A stretch of DNA of 64,000 nt from Aurantiacibacter sediminis (lineage in GTDB: Bacteria; Pseudomonadota; Alphaproteobacteria; Sphingomonadales; Sphingomonadaceae), in contig NZ_JAEANY010000001.1 in the NCBI RefSeq assembly GCF_016019885.1, forward strand, positions 682,001 through 746,000, read 5' to 3'. Positions 44,793-54,753 of this stretch are shown in pieces. The first letter of the stretch is position 1. Each line of letters opens with the position of its first letter. The notes beneath the pieces were generated by a model that worked only from the letters and a program-made list of their open reading frames with translations, did no database searches and was not told the origin of the DNA. Position numbers and translations under genes: made by a program.

Positions 44793-46325
44793 ATGTCCGC
44801 GAATATCGCCGAAATGGAACGCCGCCGTGAAGCCGCCCGCATGGGTGGCGGACAGAAGCGGATTGATGCTCAACACGCCAAAGGCAAGCTGACTGCGAGA
44901 GAACGGCTCGATGTCCTGCTGGATGAGGATTCCTTCGAAGAGCTGGACACTTATGTCGAGCACGATTGCGTCGATTTCGGTATGGAAAGTCAAAAGATCC
45001 CGGGTGACGGCGTCGTCACCGGATCGGGCACGATCAATGGGCGGCTGGTTTACGTATTCAGCCAAGATTTCACCGTGTTCGGCGGCTCGCTGTCGAAGCG
45101 GCACGCGGAGAAGATCTGCAAGGTCATGGACATGGCGATGCGCGTCGGCGCGCCCGTCATCGGCCTAAACGATTCCGGCGGTGCGCGCATTCAGGAAGGC
45201 GTGGCATCTCTCGGCGGCTATGCCGAAGTATTCCAGGCGAATGTGCTCGCATCCGGCGTGGTGCCGCAGCTCTCGCTGATCATGGGGCCGTGCGCGGGCG
45301 GCGCGGTGTATTCGCCTGCCATGACCGACTTCATCTTCATGGTGAAGGACAGCTCCTACATGTTCGTCACCGGCCCCGAGGTGGTGAAGACGGTCACCAA
45401 CGAAGAGGTCACGCAGGAAGAGCTCGGCGGCGCGGTGGTGCACACCACCAAGACTTCGGTCGCGGACCTCGCGCTCGAAAACGATATCGAGGCGCTGCTC
45501 GCCGCGCGCGATCTGATGGGCTTTCTGCCCGCCAGCAACCAGTCCGAATTGCCCGAACTGCCGACCACCGACCCGTGGGACCGGATGGAGGACAGCCTCG
45601 ACACGATCATCCCCGCCAATGCCAACATGCCCTACGACATGCATGAGGTGATTGCGAAGGTGGTGGACGAAGGCACCTTCTTTGAAATCCAGCCTGAACA
45701 CGGCGCAAACATCATCACCGGCTTTGGCCGCATCGAAGGCCGCCCGGTGGGCTTCGTTGCCAATCAGCCGATGGTGCTGGCGGGCGTGCTCGACATCAAT
45801 GCCAGCCGCAAGGCCGCGCGCTTCGTGCGTTTCTGCGATGCCTTCAGCATCCCGATCGTGACTCTGGTGGACGTGCCCGGCTTCCTCCCCGGCACCGCGC
45901 AGGAGCACAACGGCATCATCAAGCACGGCGCGAAGCTGCTGTTCGCCTATGCCGAGGCGACCGTGCCCAAGATTACCGTCATCACCCGCAAGGCATATGG
46001 CGGCGCCTATGACGTGATGGCATCGAAGCACCTGCGCGGCGATTTGAACTACGCCTGGCCAACCGCCGAAATCGCCGTGATGGGCGCAAAAGGCGCGGTG
46101 GAAATCATCTTCCGTAAAGACCGCGACGATCCCGAAAAGATCGCCGAGAAAACGAAGGAATACGAAGACCGCTTCGCCAACCCCTTCGTGGCCGCCTCAC
46201 GCGGTTATATCGACGAGGTGATCTACCCGCACTCGACGAGGAAGCGCATCGCGCTGGGACTGCGGAAGCTGGCAAACAAGCAGCTCGAGAACCCGTGGAA
46301 GAAGCATGATAATTTGCCGTTGTGA
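44793..46325 (+). CDS. pccB: Propionyl-CoA carboxylase beta subunit
   Basis: 510 residues, the carboxyltransferase subunit that carboxylates propionyl-CoA to methylmalonyl-CoA. Two crotonase-like halves: [19 protein letters not shown] and [13 protein letters not shown] in the first, [19 protein letters not shown] and [15 protein letters not shown] in the second. The ATG lies behind GAGGAGAG. First gene of the propionate run; the stop overlaps the next gene's GTG (GTGA). Confidence 0.96.
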   Translation: MSANIAEMERRREAARMGGGQKRIDAQHAKGKLTARERLDVLLDEDSFEELDTYVEHDCVDFGMESQKIPGDGVVTGSGTINGRLVYVFSQDFTVFGGSLSKRHAEKICKVMDMAMRVGAPVIGLNDSGGARIQEGVASLGGYAEVFQANVLASGVVPQLSLIMGPCAGGAVYSPAMTDFIFMVKDSSYMFVTGPEVVKTVTNEEVTQEELGGAVVHTTKTSVADLALENDIEALLAARDLMGFLPASNQSELPELPTTDPWDRMEDSLDTIIPANANMPYDMHEVIAKVVDEGTFFEIQPEHGANIITGFGRIEGRPVGFVANQPMVLAGVLDINASRKAARFVRFCDAFSIPIVTLVDVPGFLPGTAQEHNGIIKHGAKLLFAYAEATVPKITVITRKAYGGAYDVMASKHLRGDLNYAWPTAEIAVMGAKGAVEIIFRKDRDDPEKIAEKTKEYEDRFANPFVAASRGYIDEVIYPHSTRKRIALGLRKLANKQLENPWKKHDNLPL

Positions 46326-46711
46326 AGAGCTCCGTCCATCCGTTTGTGCGAGGCTGGCGCATTTTCTTCGCGGGCATCGGTATGCCAATCTTAGTTTTGG
46401 CAGCTTGGTATAAAGCTTGGTCTTTCGATCCTTACTCGGAAATTTTCTTCACTCGATTTTTCGTCCAGCCGACACCTGAGATGCCGGGTGAAATACGGAT
46501 AGCCGGTTGGCTATTTCTCGGCCTTGGAATACTGCTTGCCGCCGAACCTGCGATTGCTGCTTTGGTCCGCCGCATGAATTGGAAACAAGCGGCGTTGATG
46601 GCTTGGCTCGGCGGATTGACCGCAGCATTTGGCGGAGCTTTCTTCGTTGCTGCGGATGCAGCGGAAAGCAAAATCGAGCAGCGCATCGCACACGGCGCGC
46701 ACGCCGCTTAG
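46322..46711 (+). CDS. Hypothetical membrane protein
   Basis: 129 residues from a GTG overlapping the pccB stop. Three membrane segments (about 12-30, 60-78 and 90-112). No family recognised. It is more A+T rich than pccB by eye, and it opens a series of small envelope genes lodged among the propionate enzymes. Confidence 0.72.
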   Translation: MKSSVHPFVRGWRIFFAGIGMPILVLAAWYKAWSFDPYSEIFFTRFFVQPTPEMPGEIRIAGWLFLGLGILLAAEPAIAALVRRMNWKQAALMAWLGGLTAAFGGAFFVAADAAESKIEQRIAHGAHAA

Positions 46712-46747
46712 GGCAGTTGAAGCAAGGAAGTGGAGGCTCAGCAAGGA

Positions 46748-46903
46748 ATGAGCGGGAAATTTAGAATCTGCGGCTGTCTTGTCCTGATCCTGCTTGTAGT
46801 GCTGTTCGTTATGTCGCGCGAAGGACAAGGTCTTCTCGGCTTCTTCGGCGTTATTTTCGAGCTTCTGCTTGAGATTGTAGGTAGGCATCTAGGTTTGGAG
46901 TGA
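46748..46903 (+). CDS. Small membrane protein (51 residues)
   Basis: A short open frame (ATG 46748, TGA 46901-46903) starting MSGKFRICGCLVLILLVVL, with one membrane helix (about 8-23), then SREGQGLL and an amphipathic hydrophobic tail. GGAGG lies 11 bases upstream and AAGGA directly before the ATG. It fills the gap between the previous membrane protein and mce on the same strand. A CGC motif at the lipobox position is weak evidence for lipidation. Confidence 0.5.
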   Translation: MSGKFRICGCLVLILLVVLFVMSREGQGLLGFFGVIFELLLEIVGRHLGLE

Positions 46904-46923
46904 TCTCTATTGGGAACCCATCA

Positions 46924-47373
46924 ATGAAACTCGGCCGTCTGAACCATATTGGCGTTGCCACGCCCTCCATCGCGGACTCGATCGTACATTATCGCGAGAC
47001 GATGGGCGCGACAAAGATCCATGAGTCATTCGATCTAGAGGCGCAGGGGGTGAAGGTCTGCTTTGTCGACACGCCCGGCCAGAATGGCACCGAGGGCACG
47101 CAGATCGAGTTGATCGAACCGCTCGGGCCGGGCAGTCCGCTCGCCAATTTTCTCGAGAAAAACCCGGCGGGTGGTCAGCACCACATTTGCTTCGAGGTCG
47201 AGGATATCGAGGACGCGCGCAAGTGGTTCGAGGAGCAGGGCAAGCGCATTCTCGGCACCACGCGGATCGGGGCGCATGGCACGCCGATCTTCTTCCTCCA
47301 CCCCAAGGACATGATGGGCCAGCTGACCGAAATCATGGAAACGCCCAAGGAAGGCGCGCATTGGTCCAATTGA
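46924..47373 (+). CDS. mce: Methylmalonyl-CoA epimerase
   Basis: 149 residues, VOC fold. Interconverts (S)- and (R)-methylmalonyl-CoA. LNHIGVATPSI carries the first metal His, GGQHHICFEVEDIEDA the second, and GQLTEIMET the closing Glu. Sits between pccB and the mutase it serves. A 25-base-armed inverted repeat separates it from the mutase gene. Confidence 0.94.
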   Translation: MKLGRLNHIGVATPSIADSIVHYRETMGATKIHESFDLEAQGVKVCFVDTPGQNGTEGTQIELIEPLGPGSPLANFLEKNPAGGQHHICFEVEDIEDARKWFEEQGKRILGTTRIGAHGTPIFFLHPKDMMGQLTEIMETPKEGAHWSN

Positions 47374-47395
47374 GGGCATCAACCCCACACCCGAT

Positions 47396-47477
47396 TGTCC
47401 TGAGCTTGTCGAAGGACTGCTTTTTTTGAAGCGCGGGACTACAGAAGAAAGTGCAGCCCTTCGACAAGCTCAGGGCA
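47396..47477. repeat. Long-armed inverted repeat (CTGAGCTTGTCGAAGG type)
   Basis: Arms of 25 bases at 47396-47420 and 47453-47477, matching at all but two positions around CCTGAGCTTGTCGAAGG / CCTTCGACAAGCTCAGG, with a 32-base spacer. This motif is a widespread interspersed palindrome in proteobacterial genomes. It ends 13 bases before the mutase ATG and could fold in the mRNA. Confidence 0.85.
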
Positions 47478-47490
47478 TCCGGATTGTTTT

Positions 47491-49641
47491 ATGACTGACA
47501 AACCCACCAAGGCCGACTGGCACGAGAAAGCCGCGAAGGAAGTGAAGGGTCGCGACCTGACCTGGCACACGCCCGAAGGCATCGCCGTGCAGCCGCTCTA
47601 CACGGCGGAGGATGCGCCGGAGGAAGGTCCCGGCCTGCCCGGTTTCGAGCCGTTCACCCGCGGGCCCTATGCCAGCATGTACACCGGCCGCCCGTGGACG
47701 ATCCGGCAATATGCGGGCTTCTCCACCGCCGAGGAATCGAACGCCTTTTATCGCCGCAACTTGGCCGCCGGACAGAAGGGCCTCTCGGTCGCTTTCGACC
47801 TCGCCACCCACCGTGGCTATGACAGCGATCATCCGCGCGTCGTCGGCGATGTCGGCAAGGCAGGCGTTGCCATCGACACCGTGCGCGACATGGAGATCCT
47901 GTTCGATCAGATCCCGCTCCACGAGATGAGCGTCTCCATGACGATGAACGGCGCGGTGATCCCCGTGATGGCGTTCTATATCGCCGCGGCGGAGCGGGCG
48001 GGTGTCAGCCAGGAGAAGCTCAGCGGGACCATCCAGAACGACATCCTGAAGGAGTTCATGGTCCGCAACACCTACATCTATCCGCCCGAGCCATCGATGC
48101 GGATCGTGTCGGACATCATCGCCTACACCAGCGCAAACATGCCGCGCTTCAACTCCATTTCGATCTCCGGCTATCACATGCACGAAGCCGGCGCGACGGC
48201 GGTGCAGGAGCTCGCCTTCACCATTGCCGACGGCAAGGAATATGCGAAGCGCGCGATGGAAACCGGCCTCGATATCGATGCCTTCGCGCCGCGCCTCAGC
48301 TTCTTCTGGGGCATCGGCATGAACTTCTTCATGGAAATCGCCAAGATGCGCGCCGCGCGCACGCTGTGGCACGAAGTGATGACCGGGCTGGGCGCGCAGA
48401 ACCCCAAGTCGAAAATGCTGCGCACCCACTGCCAGACTTCGGGTGTCAGCCTGCAGGAGCAGGACCCCTACAACAACGTCATCCGCACCACGCTGGAGGC
48501 GCTTTCGGCAGTGCTCGGCGGCACGCAGTCGCTGCACACCAATGCGCTCGATGAAGCCATCGCGCTCCCCACCGATTTCTCCGCGCGCATCGCCCGCAAC
48601 ACCCAGTTGGTGCTGCAGGAAGAGACCGGCATCACCAATGTCGCCGATCCGCTGGGAGGCTCATATTACATCGAAGCGCTGACTGCGGAGATTGCGGACA
48701 AGGCGCGAGATCTCTTGGCCGAAGTCGAGCAGGCAGGCGGGATGACCGCCTATGTCGCATCCGGCGCGCCCAAGGCAGCGATCGAAAGCGCTGCGGCGGA
48801 AAAGCAGGCGAGGGTCGACAAGGGCGAAACAGTGATCGTCGGCGTCAACAAATACCGCAAGGCCGAGGAAGACCCGATCGACACGCTCGATATCGACAAT
48901 CACGCGGTGCGCCAAAGCCAGATTGCGCGGCTGGAGAAAGTGCGCGCCGGGCGCGATGAGGCGGCCTGCCAAGCCGCTTTGAAGGCACTGGAAGACGGTT
49001 CGCGCGGCGAGGGCAATCTCCTTGCGCTGGCCGTAGAGGCCGCACGCCACGATGCGACGCTGGGCGAAATCTCCACCGCGATGGAAAACGCCTTTGGCCG
49101 CTATGACACGCTGCCCAAGCCGGTGAAGGGCGTTTACGCCGCTGCCTATGAGGATGATGAGCGTTACGCGCAGGTTGTTGCGGGTGTCGAAGCCGTCGCG
49201 CGCCGCCTCGATCACAAGCCCCGCATCCTCGTCGCCAAAATGGGGCAGGATGGCCACGATCGCGGCGCGAATGTGATCGCCAGTGCTTTTGCCGACATGG
49301 GCTTCGATGTGCTGTCCGGCCCGTTGTTCCAGACCCCTGAAGAAACCGCCAAGATGGCGCTCGATAGCGATGTGGATGCGGTGGGCGCAAGCTCGCTCGC
49401 AGCAGGCCACAAGACCCTGATCCCCGAACTGATCCAGCACCTACGCGATGCAGGCCGCGCCGATATCAAGGTGGTGGCGGGCGGCGTGATCCCGCAGCCC
49501 GACTATGAGTTTCTCAAAAAGGCCGGTGTGCAGGGAATCTACGGTCCGGGCACCAATGTAGTCGAAGCCGCCGCAGATGTTCTCCGTCTGCTCGGGCACA
49601 ATATGCCGCCTGCCGACGAAGCACTTGAGGGGGGCGAGTGA
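47491..49641 (+). CDS. scpA: Methylmalonyl-CoA mutase (single-chain)
   Basis: 716 residues. Rearranges (R)-methylmalonyl-CoA to succinyl-CoA with adenosylcobalamin. [20 protein letters not shown] and the [19 protein letters not shown] active-site block lie in the TIM barrel. The B12-binding domain has DGHDRG (587-592) with the cobalt-ligand His589. Length fits the homodimeric or catalytic-chain type. Its stop overlaps a following small gene (GTGA). No MeaB-type GTPase is seen here. Confidence 0.96.
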   Translation: MTDKPTKADWHEKAAKEVKGRDLTWHTPEGIAVQPLYTAEDAPEEGPGLPGFEPFTRGPYASMYTGRPWTIRQYAGFSTAEESNAFYRRNLAAGQKGLSVAFDLATHRGYDSDHPRVVGDVGKAGVAIDTVRDMEILFDQIPLHEMSVSMTMNGAVIPVMAFYIAAAERAGVSQEKLSGTIQNDILKEFMVRNTYIYPPEPSMRIVSDIIAYTSANMPRFNSISISGYHMHEAGATAVQELAFTIADGKEYAKRAMETGLDIDAFAPRLSFFWGIGMNFFMEIAKMRAARTLWHEVMTGLGAQNPKSKMLRTHCQTSGVSLQEQDPYNNVIRTTLEALSAVLGGTQSLHTNALDEAIALPTDFSARIARNTQLVLQEETGITNVADPLGGSYYIEALTAEIADKARDLLAEVEQAGGMTAYVASGAPKAAIESAAAEKQARVDKGETVIVGVNKYRKAEEDPIDTLDIDNHAVRQSQIARLEKVRAGRDEAACQAALKALEDGSRGEGNLLALAVEAARHDATLGEISTAMENAFGRYDTLPKPVKGVYAAAYEDDERYAQVVAGVEAVARRLDHKPRILVAKMGQDGHDRGANVIASAFADMGFDVLSGPLFQTPEETAKMALDSDVDAVGASSLAAGHKTLIPELIQHLRDAGRADIKVVAGGVIPQPDYEFLKKAGVQGIYGPGTNVVEAAADVLRLLGHNMPPADEALEGGE

Positions 49642-49856
49642 ACAAGCGCCTCATCCTTCGCTCGGTCGTCATCACATTGGTCCTGCTGCCGACATCCTGC
49701 CTCGCGGGCAGATCGGCTTCGGAAAAGCAGGATGCGCGCATCTCCGGCTTTCCCGACGCGCCATACTGGTATGAAAATGTGCTGTGGCTGGTCGCCATCG
49801 CGCTGATGCTGGTATGGGCGTGGGCGATCAAGCGGCTGTGGGAGGGCGCGGAGTGA
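49638..49856 (+). CDS. Small membrane protein
   Basis: 72 residues from a GTG overlapping the mutase stop. An N-terminal hydrophobic signal or anchor (about 7-23, with a Cys in PTSCLAG), a short periplasmic piece containing PYWYENV, and a second helix (about 48-66). Unknown function. Its stop overlaps the following lipoprotein's GTG. Confidence 0.68.
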   Translation: MNKRLILRSVVITLVLLPTSCLAGRSASEKQDARISGFPDAPYWYENVLWLVAIALMLVWAWAIKRLWEGAE

Positions 49857-50275
49857 GAAGTACTCTTACCATTGCTTTGCCATTGTTGATCCTCAGTGGT
49901 TGTTCGGGAGAAAAACCCGATCCCGGTGAGGTCGTAGATAGCTCCGCCATTGAATGCGGCGACTTGGAGTTTTGTCAGCAAGCGGTAACGGAACTCGCTG
50001 CGGCTGAGGACGAAATGCTGGTCCAGTTTGAAGCAGCGATAGACCGTATCAGAAACTGCGCCCCAGAAAATTCCACGCGCTGCTACAATATGCCTCGGGC
50101 TGAGGAGCTAATTATTACCGAACAGGAAGCATGGGTCGCGTGGCGCAATGCTTATTGCGATACATTCTGGTTTGGGCAGGAAGGAGTGTCCAATCATGGC
50201 GAGATGTTAGCAGTTTGCCGAGCCGAATTGACCTCAGAACGCACGAATGAAATCAGACAAATCAGGGCGGAATAG
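49853..50275 (+). CDS. LprI/DUF1311-like lipoprotein
   Basis: 140 residues. The GTG overlaps the previous stop. The signal ends in the lipobox LSGC. The mature part has the DUF1311 pattern: Cys pair in ECGDLEFCQQ, EAWVAWRNAYCDTFW near the middle, and CRAELTSERTNEIR at the end. Relatives (LprI) inhibit lysozyme, but here this is only fold-level inference. The stop codon abuts the pccA ATG with no gap. Confidence 0.75.
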   Translation: MRSTLTIALPLLILSGCSGEKPDPGEVVDSSAIECGDLEFCQQAVTELAAAEDEMLVQFEAAIDRIRNCAPENSTRCYNMPRAEELIITEQEAWVAWRNAYCDTFWFGQEGVSNHGEMLAVCRAELTSERTNEIRQIRAE

Positions 50276-52309
50276 ATGTTCTCCAAAATCCTCATCGCCA
50301 ATCGCGGCGAAATCGCGTGCCGGGTCATCAAGACTGCGCGGCGCATGGGTATTGCCACGGTCGCGGTCTATTCGGATGCCGATGCGCGCGCGCCGTTCGT
50401 GGCGATGGCGGACGAAGCCGTGCATATCGGCCCGCCGCCTGCTGCCGAAAGCTATCTGCTAGCGGACAAGATCATCGCGGCTTGCAAAGAGACCGGTGCA
50501 GAGGCGGTGCATCCCGGTTATGGCTTTTTGTCCGAGCGTGCCAGTTTCGTAGAAGCGCTGGAGAAGGAAGGCATCGCCTTTATCGGCCCGCCAGCGAGCG
50601 CGATTGCGGCGATGGGCGACAAGATCGAGTCCAAGAAGCTCGCCAAGGAAGCGGGCGTCAACACCGTTCCCGGCTCAGAAGATGCCATCGACACGACGGA
50701 AGAGGCGCTGAGCGTTTCCAACGACATCGGCTACCCGGTGATGATGAAGGCCAGTGCGGGCGGCGGCGGCAAGGGCATGCGGCTCGCGTGGGACGATCAG
50801 GATGTGAAAGACGGGTTCGAGGCGACCAAGCGCGAGGGTCTCAACTCGTTCGGCGACGACCGCGTCTTCATCGAGAAGTTCATCGAAGACCCGCGCCATA
50901 TCGAGATACAGGTTCTGGGCGACAAGCACGGCACGGTGCTCTATCTGAACGAGCGCGAATGCAGCATCCAGCGCCGCCACCAGAAGGTGGTCGAGGAAGC
51001 GCCTTCGCCTTTCGTCACGCCCGAAATGCGCAAGAAGATGGGCGAGCAGGCAGTCGCACTGTCGCAGGCCGTTGGATACCACTCGGCGGGCACAGTCGAG
51101 CTGATCGTCAGCGGCGCGGACCCGACGGGCGAGAGCTTCTACTTCCTCGAAATGAATACCCGCCTGCAGGTGGAACATCCGGTCACCGAAGCGATCACCG
51201 GCATCGACCTAGTCGAGCAGATGATCCGCGTGGCGGCAGGCGAAAAGCTCGCAATGTCGCAGGACGATATCGGGATCGATGGCTGGGCAATCGAGAACCG
51301 CATCTACGCCGAAGACCCCTATCGCGGCTTCCTTCCCTCAACCGGTCGCTTGGTGCGCTATCGCACCCCCGTGGAGCCATGGGCAGGCGATTTGCGCGGG
51401 GTGGACGGCACGCGCTTCGACAGCGGCGTTCAGGAAGGCGGCGAAGTCTCGATCTTCTACGATCCGATGATCGCCAAGCTGGTGACATGGGCCCCGACGC
51501 GCGAGGAAGCGGCGGACTTGCAGATTGCGGCGCTGGATCGCATCGAGCTCGACGGGCTTGGTCACAATGTCGATTTTCTCTCCGCGCTGATGCAACATCC
51601 GCGCTTCCGCAGTGGCGAACTCACCACCGGCTTCATCGCTGAGGAATACCCTGACGGCTTCGAAGGCGCAGCTGTCAGCGACCAGGCAAGGCGCGTCTTG
51701 GCCGCCGTCGCAGGCGTCATAGCCACAGCCGATGCCGATCGCGCACGGCGGATTTCGGGCCAGCTCAACGGTCCGTTGCTTCCGCCCGGCGACTGGATCG
51801 TCCGCAATGGAGAGAGTGACAACGAGGTTAGGCTGGGCGAGGAAGGCCTTCTTGTCGACGGCGAGCAGGTCGTGCTCGAATTCACCTATACGCCGGGCGA
51901 CAAGATGGTCGATGTCTCGGTATTCGACAGCACCGATGAGGATGCGGAAGCGGTGGCCAGCTACGGCATCGGTATTGAGCGCACACGCACCGGCTATGTC
52001 ATGACCACGCACGGCGCGAGCCATGAGCTGCGCGTGCTGGAAGCGCGGCTGGCCGAACATGCCGGTCACATGATCGAGAAAGAACCGCCCGACACGTCCA
52101 AGATGCTGCTCTGCCCGATGCCCGGCTTGCTGGTAAAACTGCATGTCGAGGAAGGCGAGGAAGTCCAGCCCGGACAGCCGCTTGCCACGGTCGAGGCGAT
52201 GAAGATGGAAAACATCCTTCGCGCCGAAAAGGCGGGCACGATCGCCACCATTAATGCCGAAGAAGGCGAGACGCTGGTTGTCGATGCGGTGATTCTGGAA
52301 CTCGAATAG
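50276..52309 (+). CDS. pccA: Propionyl-CoA carboxylase alpha subunit (biotin carboxylase + BCCP)
   Basis: 677 residues. Biotin carboxylase (about 1-450) with ILIANRGEIACRVI, the ATP-grasp loop GGGGKGMRLAW and FLEMNTRLQVEHPVTE. A linker domain follows, then a biotinyl domain with biotin on Lys643 in VEAMKMEN. Works with PccB about 4 kb upstream. It begins immediately after the LprI-like stop. Confidence 0.96.
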   Translation: MFSKILIANRGEIACRVIKTARRMGIATVAVYSDADARAPFVAMADEAVHIGPPPAAESYLLADKIIAACKETGAEAVHPGYGFLSERASFVEALEKEGIAFIGPPASAIAAMGDKIESKKLAKEAGVNTVPGSEDAIDTTEEALSVSNDIGYPVMMKASAGGGGKGMRLAWDDQDVKDGFEATKREGLNSFGDDRVFIEKFIEDPRHIEIQVLGDKHGTVLYLNERECSIQRRHQKVVEEAPSPFVTPEMRKKMGEQAVALSQAVGYHSAGTVELIVSGADPTGESFYFLEMNTRLQVEHPVTEAITGIDLVEQMIRVAAGEKLAMSQDDIGIDGWAIENRIYAEDPYRGFLPSTGRLVRYRTPVEPWAGDLRGVDGTRFDSGVQEGGEVSIFYDPMIAKLVTWAPTREEAADLQIAALDRIELDGLGHNVDFLSALMQHPRFRSGELTTGFIAEEYPDGFEGAAVSDQARRVLAAVAGVIATADADRARRISGQLNGPLLPPGDWIVRNGESDNEVRLGEEGLLVDGEQVVLEFTYTPGDKMVDVSVFDSTDEDAEAVASYGIGIERTRTGYVMTTHGASHELRVLEARLAEHAGHMIEKEPPDTSKMLLCPMPGLLVKLHVEEGEEVQPGQPLATVEAMKMENILRAEKAGTIATINAEEGETLVVDAVILELE

Positions 52310-52366
52310 CCCCTCACGCGCTTTCACTGCAGAAGCGAAAAACACAGATTCTCAGGACCAAGAATT

Positions 52367-53146
52367 ATGGCATACGAAACCATCACCACCGAACAGCGCG
52401 GTTCGGTTACGCTGATCACGATCAACCGCCCCGATGCGCTGAATGCTCTCAACACAACTGTAGAGCGTGAACTTGGCGAGGCCCTCGCCGCCTTTGACGC
52501 GGATGATAGCCAGGGCTGCGCTGTCCTGACCGGGAGTGGAGACAAGGCTTTTGCCGCCGGGGCGGATATCAAGGAAATGGTAGACAAGCCGTCCGCTGAA
52601 TTCTTCCAGGAGGATTTCTTCTCCGGCTGGAATGAAATGACGGCGAAAACCCGCAAACCGTGGATCGCCGCGGTCAACGGGTTTGCGCTGGGCGGCGGGT
52701 GCGAGGTCGCCATGATGGCGGATTTCATCATCGCTTCCGAAAATGCGAAATTCGGCCAGCCCGAAATCAAACTGGGCGTTGCCCCCGGCATGGGCGGCAG
52801 CCAGCGCCTCACCCGCGCGGTTGGCAAGTCGAAAGCCATGGATCTGTGCTTGACGGGCCGGATGATGGATGCCGAAGAAGCCGAGCGCGCTGGCCTCGTC
52901 GCCCGCGTCGTGCCGCATGATCAGCTGATGGATGAGGCCATGAAAGCAGCCGAAGTCATCGCATCGATGGCGCCGATGGCGGTCAAGGTGAATAAGGAAC
53001 TGGTCGATGCAGCCTATGAGACGACGCTCAGCCAAGGCATGGTGCACGAACGGCGCCTGTTCCAGATCCTCACCGCGACTGAGGACAAGAAAGAAGGCAT
53101 GAAAGCCTTTGTCGAGAAGCGTCCGCCGGAATGGAAGGGCCGCTAA
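52367..53146 (+). CDS. Enoyl-CoA hydratase
   Basis: 259 residues. Crotonase with both catalytic glutamates: GFALGGGCEVAMMADF and FGQPEIKLGVAPGMGG. AFAAGADIKEM gives the oxyanion hole. Probably hydrates methacrylyl-CoA or other short enoyl-CoA in valine or fatty acid breakdown, judged by the neighbouring mmsA. A hairpin follows. Confidence 0.93.
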   Translation: MAYETITTEQRGSVTLITINRPDALNALNTTVERELGEALAAFDADDSQGCAVLTGSGDKAFAAGADIKEMVDKPSAEFFQEDFFSGWNEMTAKTRKPWIAAVNGFALGGGCEVAMMADFIIASENAKFGQPEIKLGVAPGMGGSQRLTRAVGKSKAMDLCLTGRMMDAEEAERAGLVARVVPHDQLMDEAMKAAEVIASMAPMAVKVNKELVDAAYETTLSQGMVHERRLFQILTATEDKKEGMKAFVEKRPPEWKGR

Positions 53147-53153
53147 GCCAGAT

Positions 53154-53186
53154 TTGCCGCGCCAGAGTTGGACTCGCGCGCGGCAA
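53154..53186 (+). terminator. Possible attenuating hairpin
   Basis: TTGCCGCGC (53154-53162) and GCGCGGCAA (53178-53186) form a 9-base stem with a 15-base loop in the gap before mmsA. There is no proper T run, so it may only pause transcription or protect mRNA ends. Confidence 0.35.
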
Positions 53187-53234
53187 GGGCCTAGGGCTTT
53201 AGGCAACAAGTTTCATTTGTAACGGAATATACCC

Positions 53235-54734
53235 ATGCGTCAGATCGATCACTTCATCCAGGGCTTCGAAGGCAGCGACGCCTCCGCTCGCAAACACCAG
53301 ATCTGGAACCCTTCGACAGGCGAAGTGCAGGCCGAAGTGTCGCTGGGCGATGCGGCTTTGCTCGATCGCGCGATTGCCAATGCGAAGAAAGTCCAACCCG
53401 AATGGGCGGCGACCAATCCGCAGAAGCGTGCCCGCGTGATGTTCGAATTCAAGCGACTGGTCGAAGAGCACAAGCAGGAGCTCGCCGAGCTTCTCTCCAG
53501 CGAGCATGGCAAGGTCGTCGACGATGCGCATGGCGATGTGCAGCGCGGGCTCGAGGTGATCGAATATGCCTGCGGTATCCCGCAGGTGCAGAAAGGCGAA
53601 TACACCAATGGCGCGGGGCCGGGCATCGACGTTTATTCGATGCGCCAGCCGCTCGGTATTGGCGCGGGTATCACGCCGTTCAACTTCCCTGCGATGATTC
53701 CGATGTGGATGTTCGGCATGGCCGTGGCGGCGGGTAACGCCTTCATCCTGAAGCCTTCGGAACGCGATCCCTCGGTGCCAGTGCGCCTCGCGGAACTGTT
53801 CGTCGAAGCGGGCGCGCCGGAAGGTCTGTTGCAGGTCGTCAATGGTGACAAGGAAATGGTCGATGCAATCCTCGACCATGAGGATATTGCCGCGGTCAGC
53901 TTCGTCGGTTCGTCCGACATTGCGCACTACGTTTACAAGCGCGGTGTTGCAGCGGGTAAGCGTGTGCAGGCCATGGGCGGCGCGAAGAACCACGGCATTG
54001 TGATGCCCGACGCCGATCTCGACCAGGTGGTGAATGACCTGTCCGGCGCGGCTTTCGGCTCTGCCGGAGAACGCTGCATGGCGCTGCCGGTGGTGGTCCC
54101 GGTGGGCGAGGACACGGCAGAGCGGCTCAAGGAAAAGTTGATCCCTGCCATCAACGCGCTACGCGTCGGCGTCTCGACCGACAAGGATGCGCATTACGGC
54201 CCGGTCGTCACGCCAGAGCACAAGCAGCGCGTTGAGGACTGGATCACCACGGCAGAGAACGAAGGCGGCGAAATCGTGATCGACGGTCGCGACTTCACGC
54301 TGCAAGGTCATGAGGATGGCTTCTTCGTCGGCCCGACACTGATCGACCATGTCACGCCCGATATGGAAAGCTACAAGGAAGAGATCTTCGGCCCCGTCCT
54401 CCAGATCGTGCGCGCCACGGATTTCGAACACGCGCTCAAGCTGCCGAGCGATCACCAATACGGTAATGGTGTCGCCATCTTCACCCGCAATGGCCAGGCC
54501 GCGCGCGAATTCGCGCACCGGGTGAATGTCGGCATGGTCGGCATCAACGTGCCGATCCCCGTGCCGGTCAGCTATCACAGCTTTGGCGGTTGGAAGCGTT
54601 CGGGCTTTGGCGATGCGGATCAATATGGCATGGAAGGCATGCGCTTTTGGACGAAGGCCAAGAAAGTCACACAGCGCTGGCCCGATGGCGGCGGCGATGG
54701 ATCGAATGCCTTCGTCATTCCAACGATGGGTTAA
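53235..54734 (+). CDS. mmsA: Methylmalonate-semialdehyde dehydrogenase (CoA-acylating)
   Basis: 499 residues. Oxidises methylmalonate semialdehyde to propionyl-CoA, feeding the carboxylase genes upstream. ITPFNFPAMIPMWMFGMA and the catalytic Cys in SAGERCMALPVVV are typical of MmsA, as is the lack of the general-base Glu found in hydrolytic ALDHs (GGAKNHGIV instead). It stands after an 88-base gap with GGAATATACCC upstream. Confidence 0.94.
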   Translation: MRQIDHFIQGFEGSDASARKHQIWNPSTGEVQAEVSLGDAALLDRAIANAKKVQPEWAATNPQKRARVMFEFKRLVEEHKQELAELLSSEHGKVVDDAHGDVQRGLEVIEYACGIPQVQKGEYTNGAGPGIDVYSMRQPLGIGAGITPFNFPAMIPMWMFGMAVAAGNAFILKPSERDPSVPVRLAELFVEAGAPEGLLQVVNGDKEMVDAILDHEDIAAVSFVGSSDIAHYVYKRGVAAGKRVQAMGGAKNHGIVMPDADLDQVVNDLSGAAFGSAGERCMALPVVVPVGEDTAERLKEKLIPAINALRVGVSTDKDAHYGPVVTPEHKQRVEDWITTAENEGGEIVIDGRDFTLQGHEDGFFVGPTLIDHVTPDMESYKEEIFGPVLQIVRATDFEHALKLPSDHQYGNGVAIFTRNGQAAREFAHRVNVGMVGINVPIPVPVSYHSFGGWKRSGFGDADQYGMEGMRFWTKAKKVTQRWPDGGGDGSNAFVIPTMG

Positions 54735-54753
54735 TTTTCAACTGGGGGGAAAT

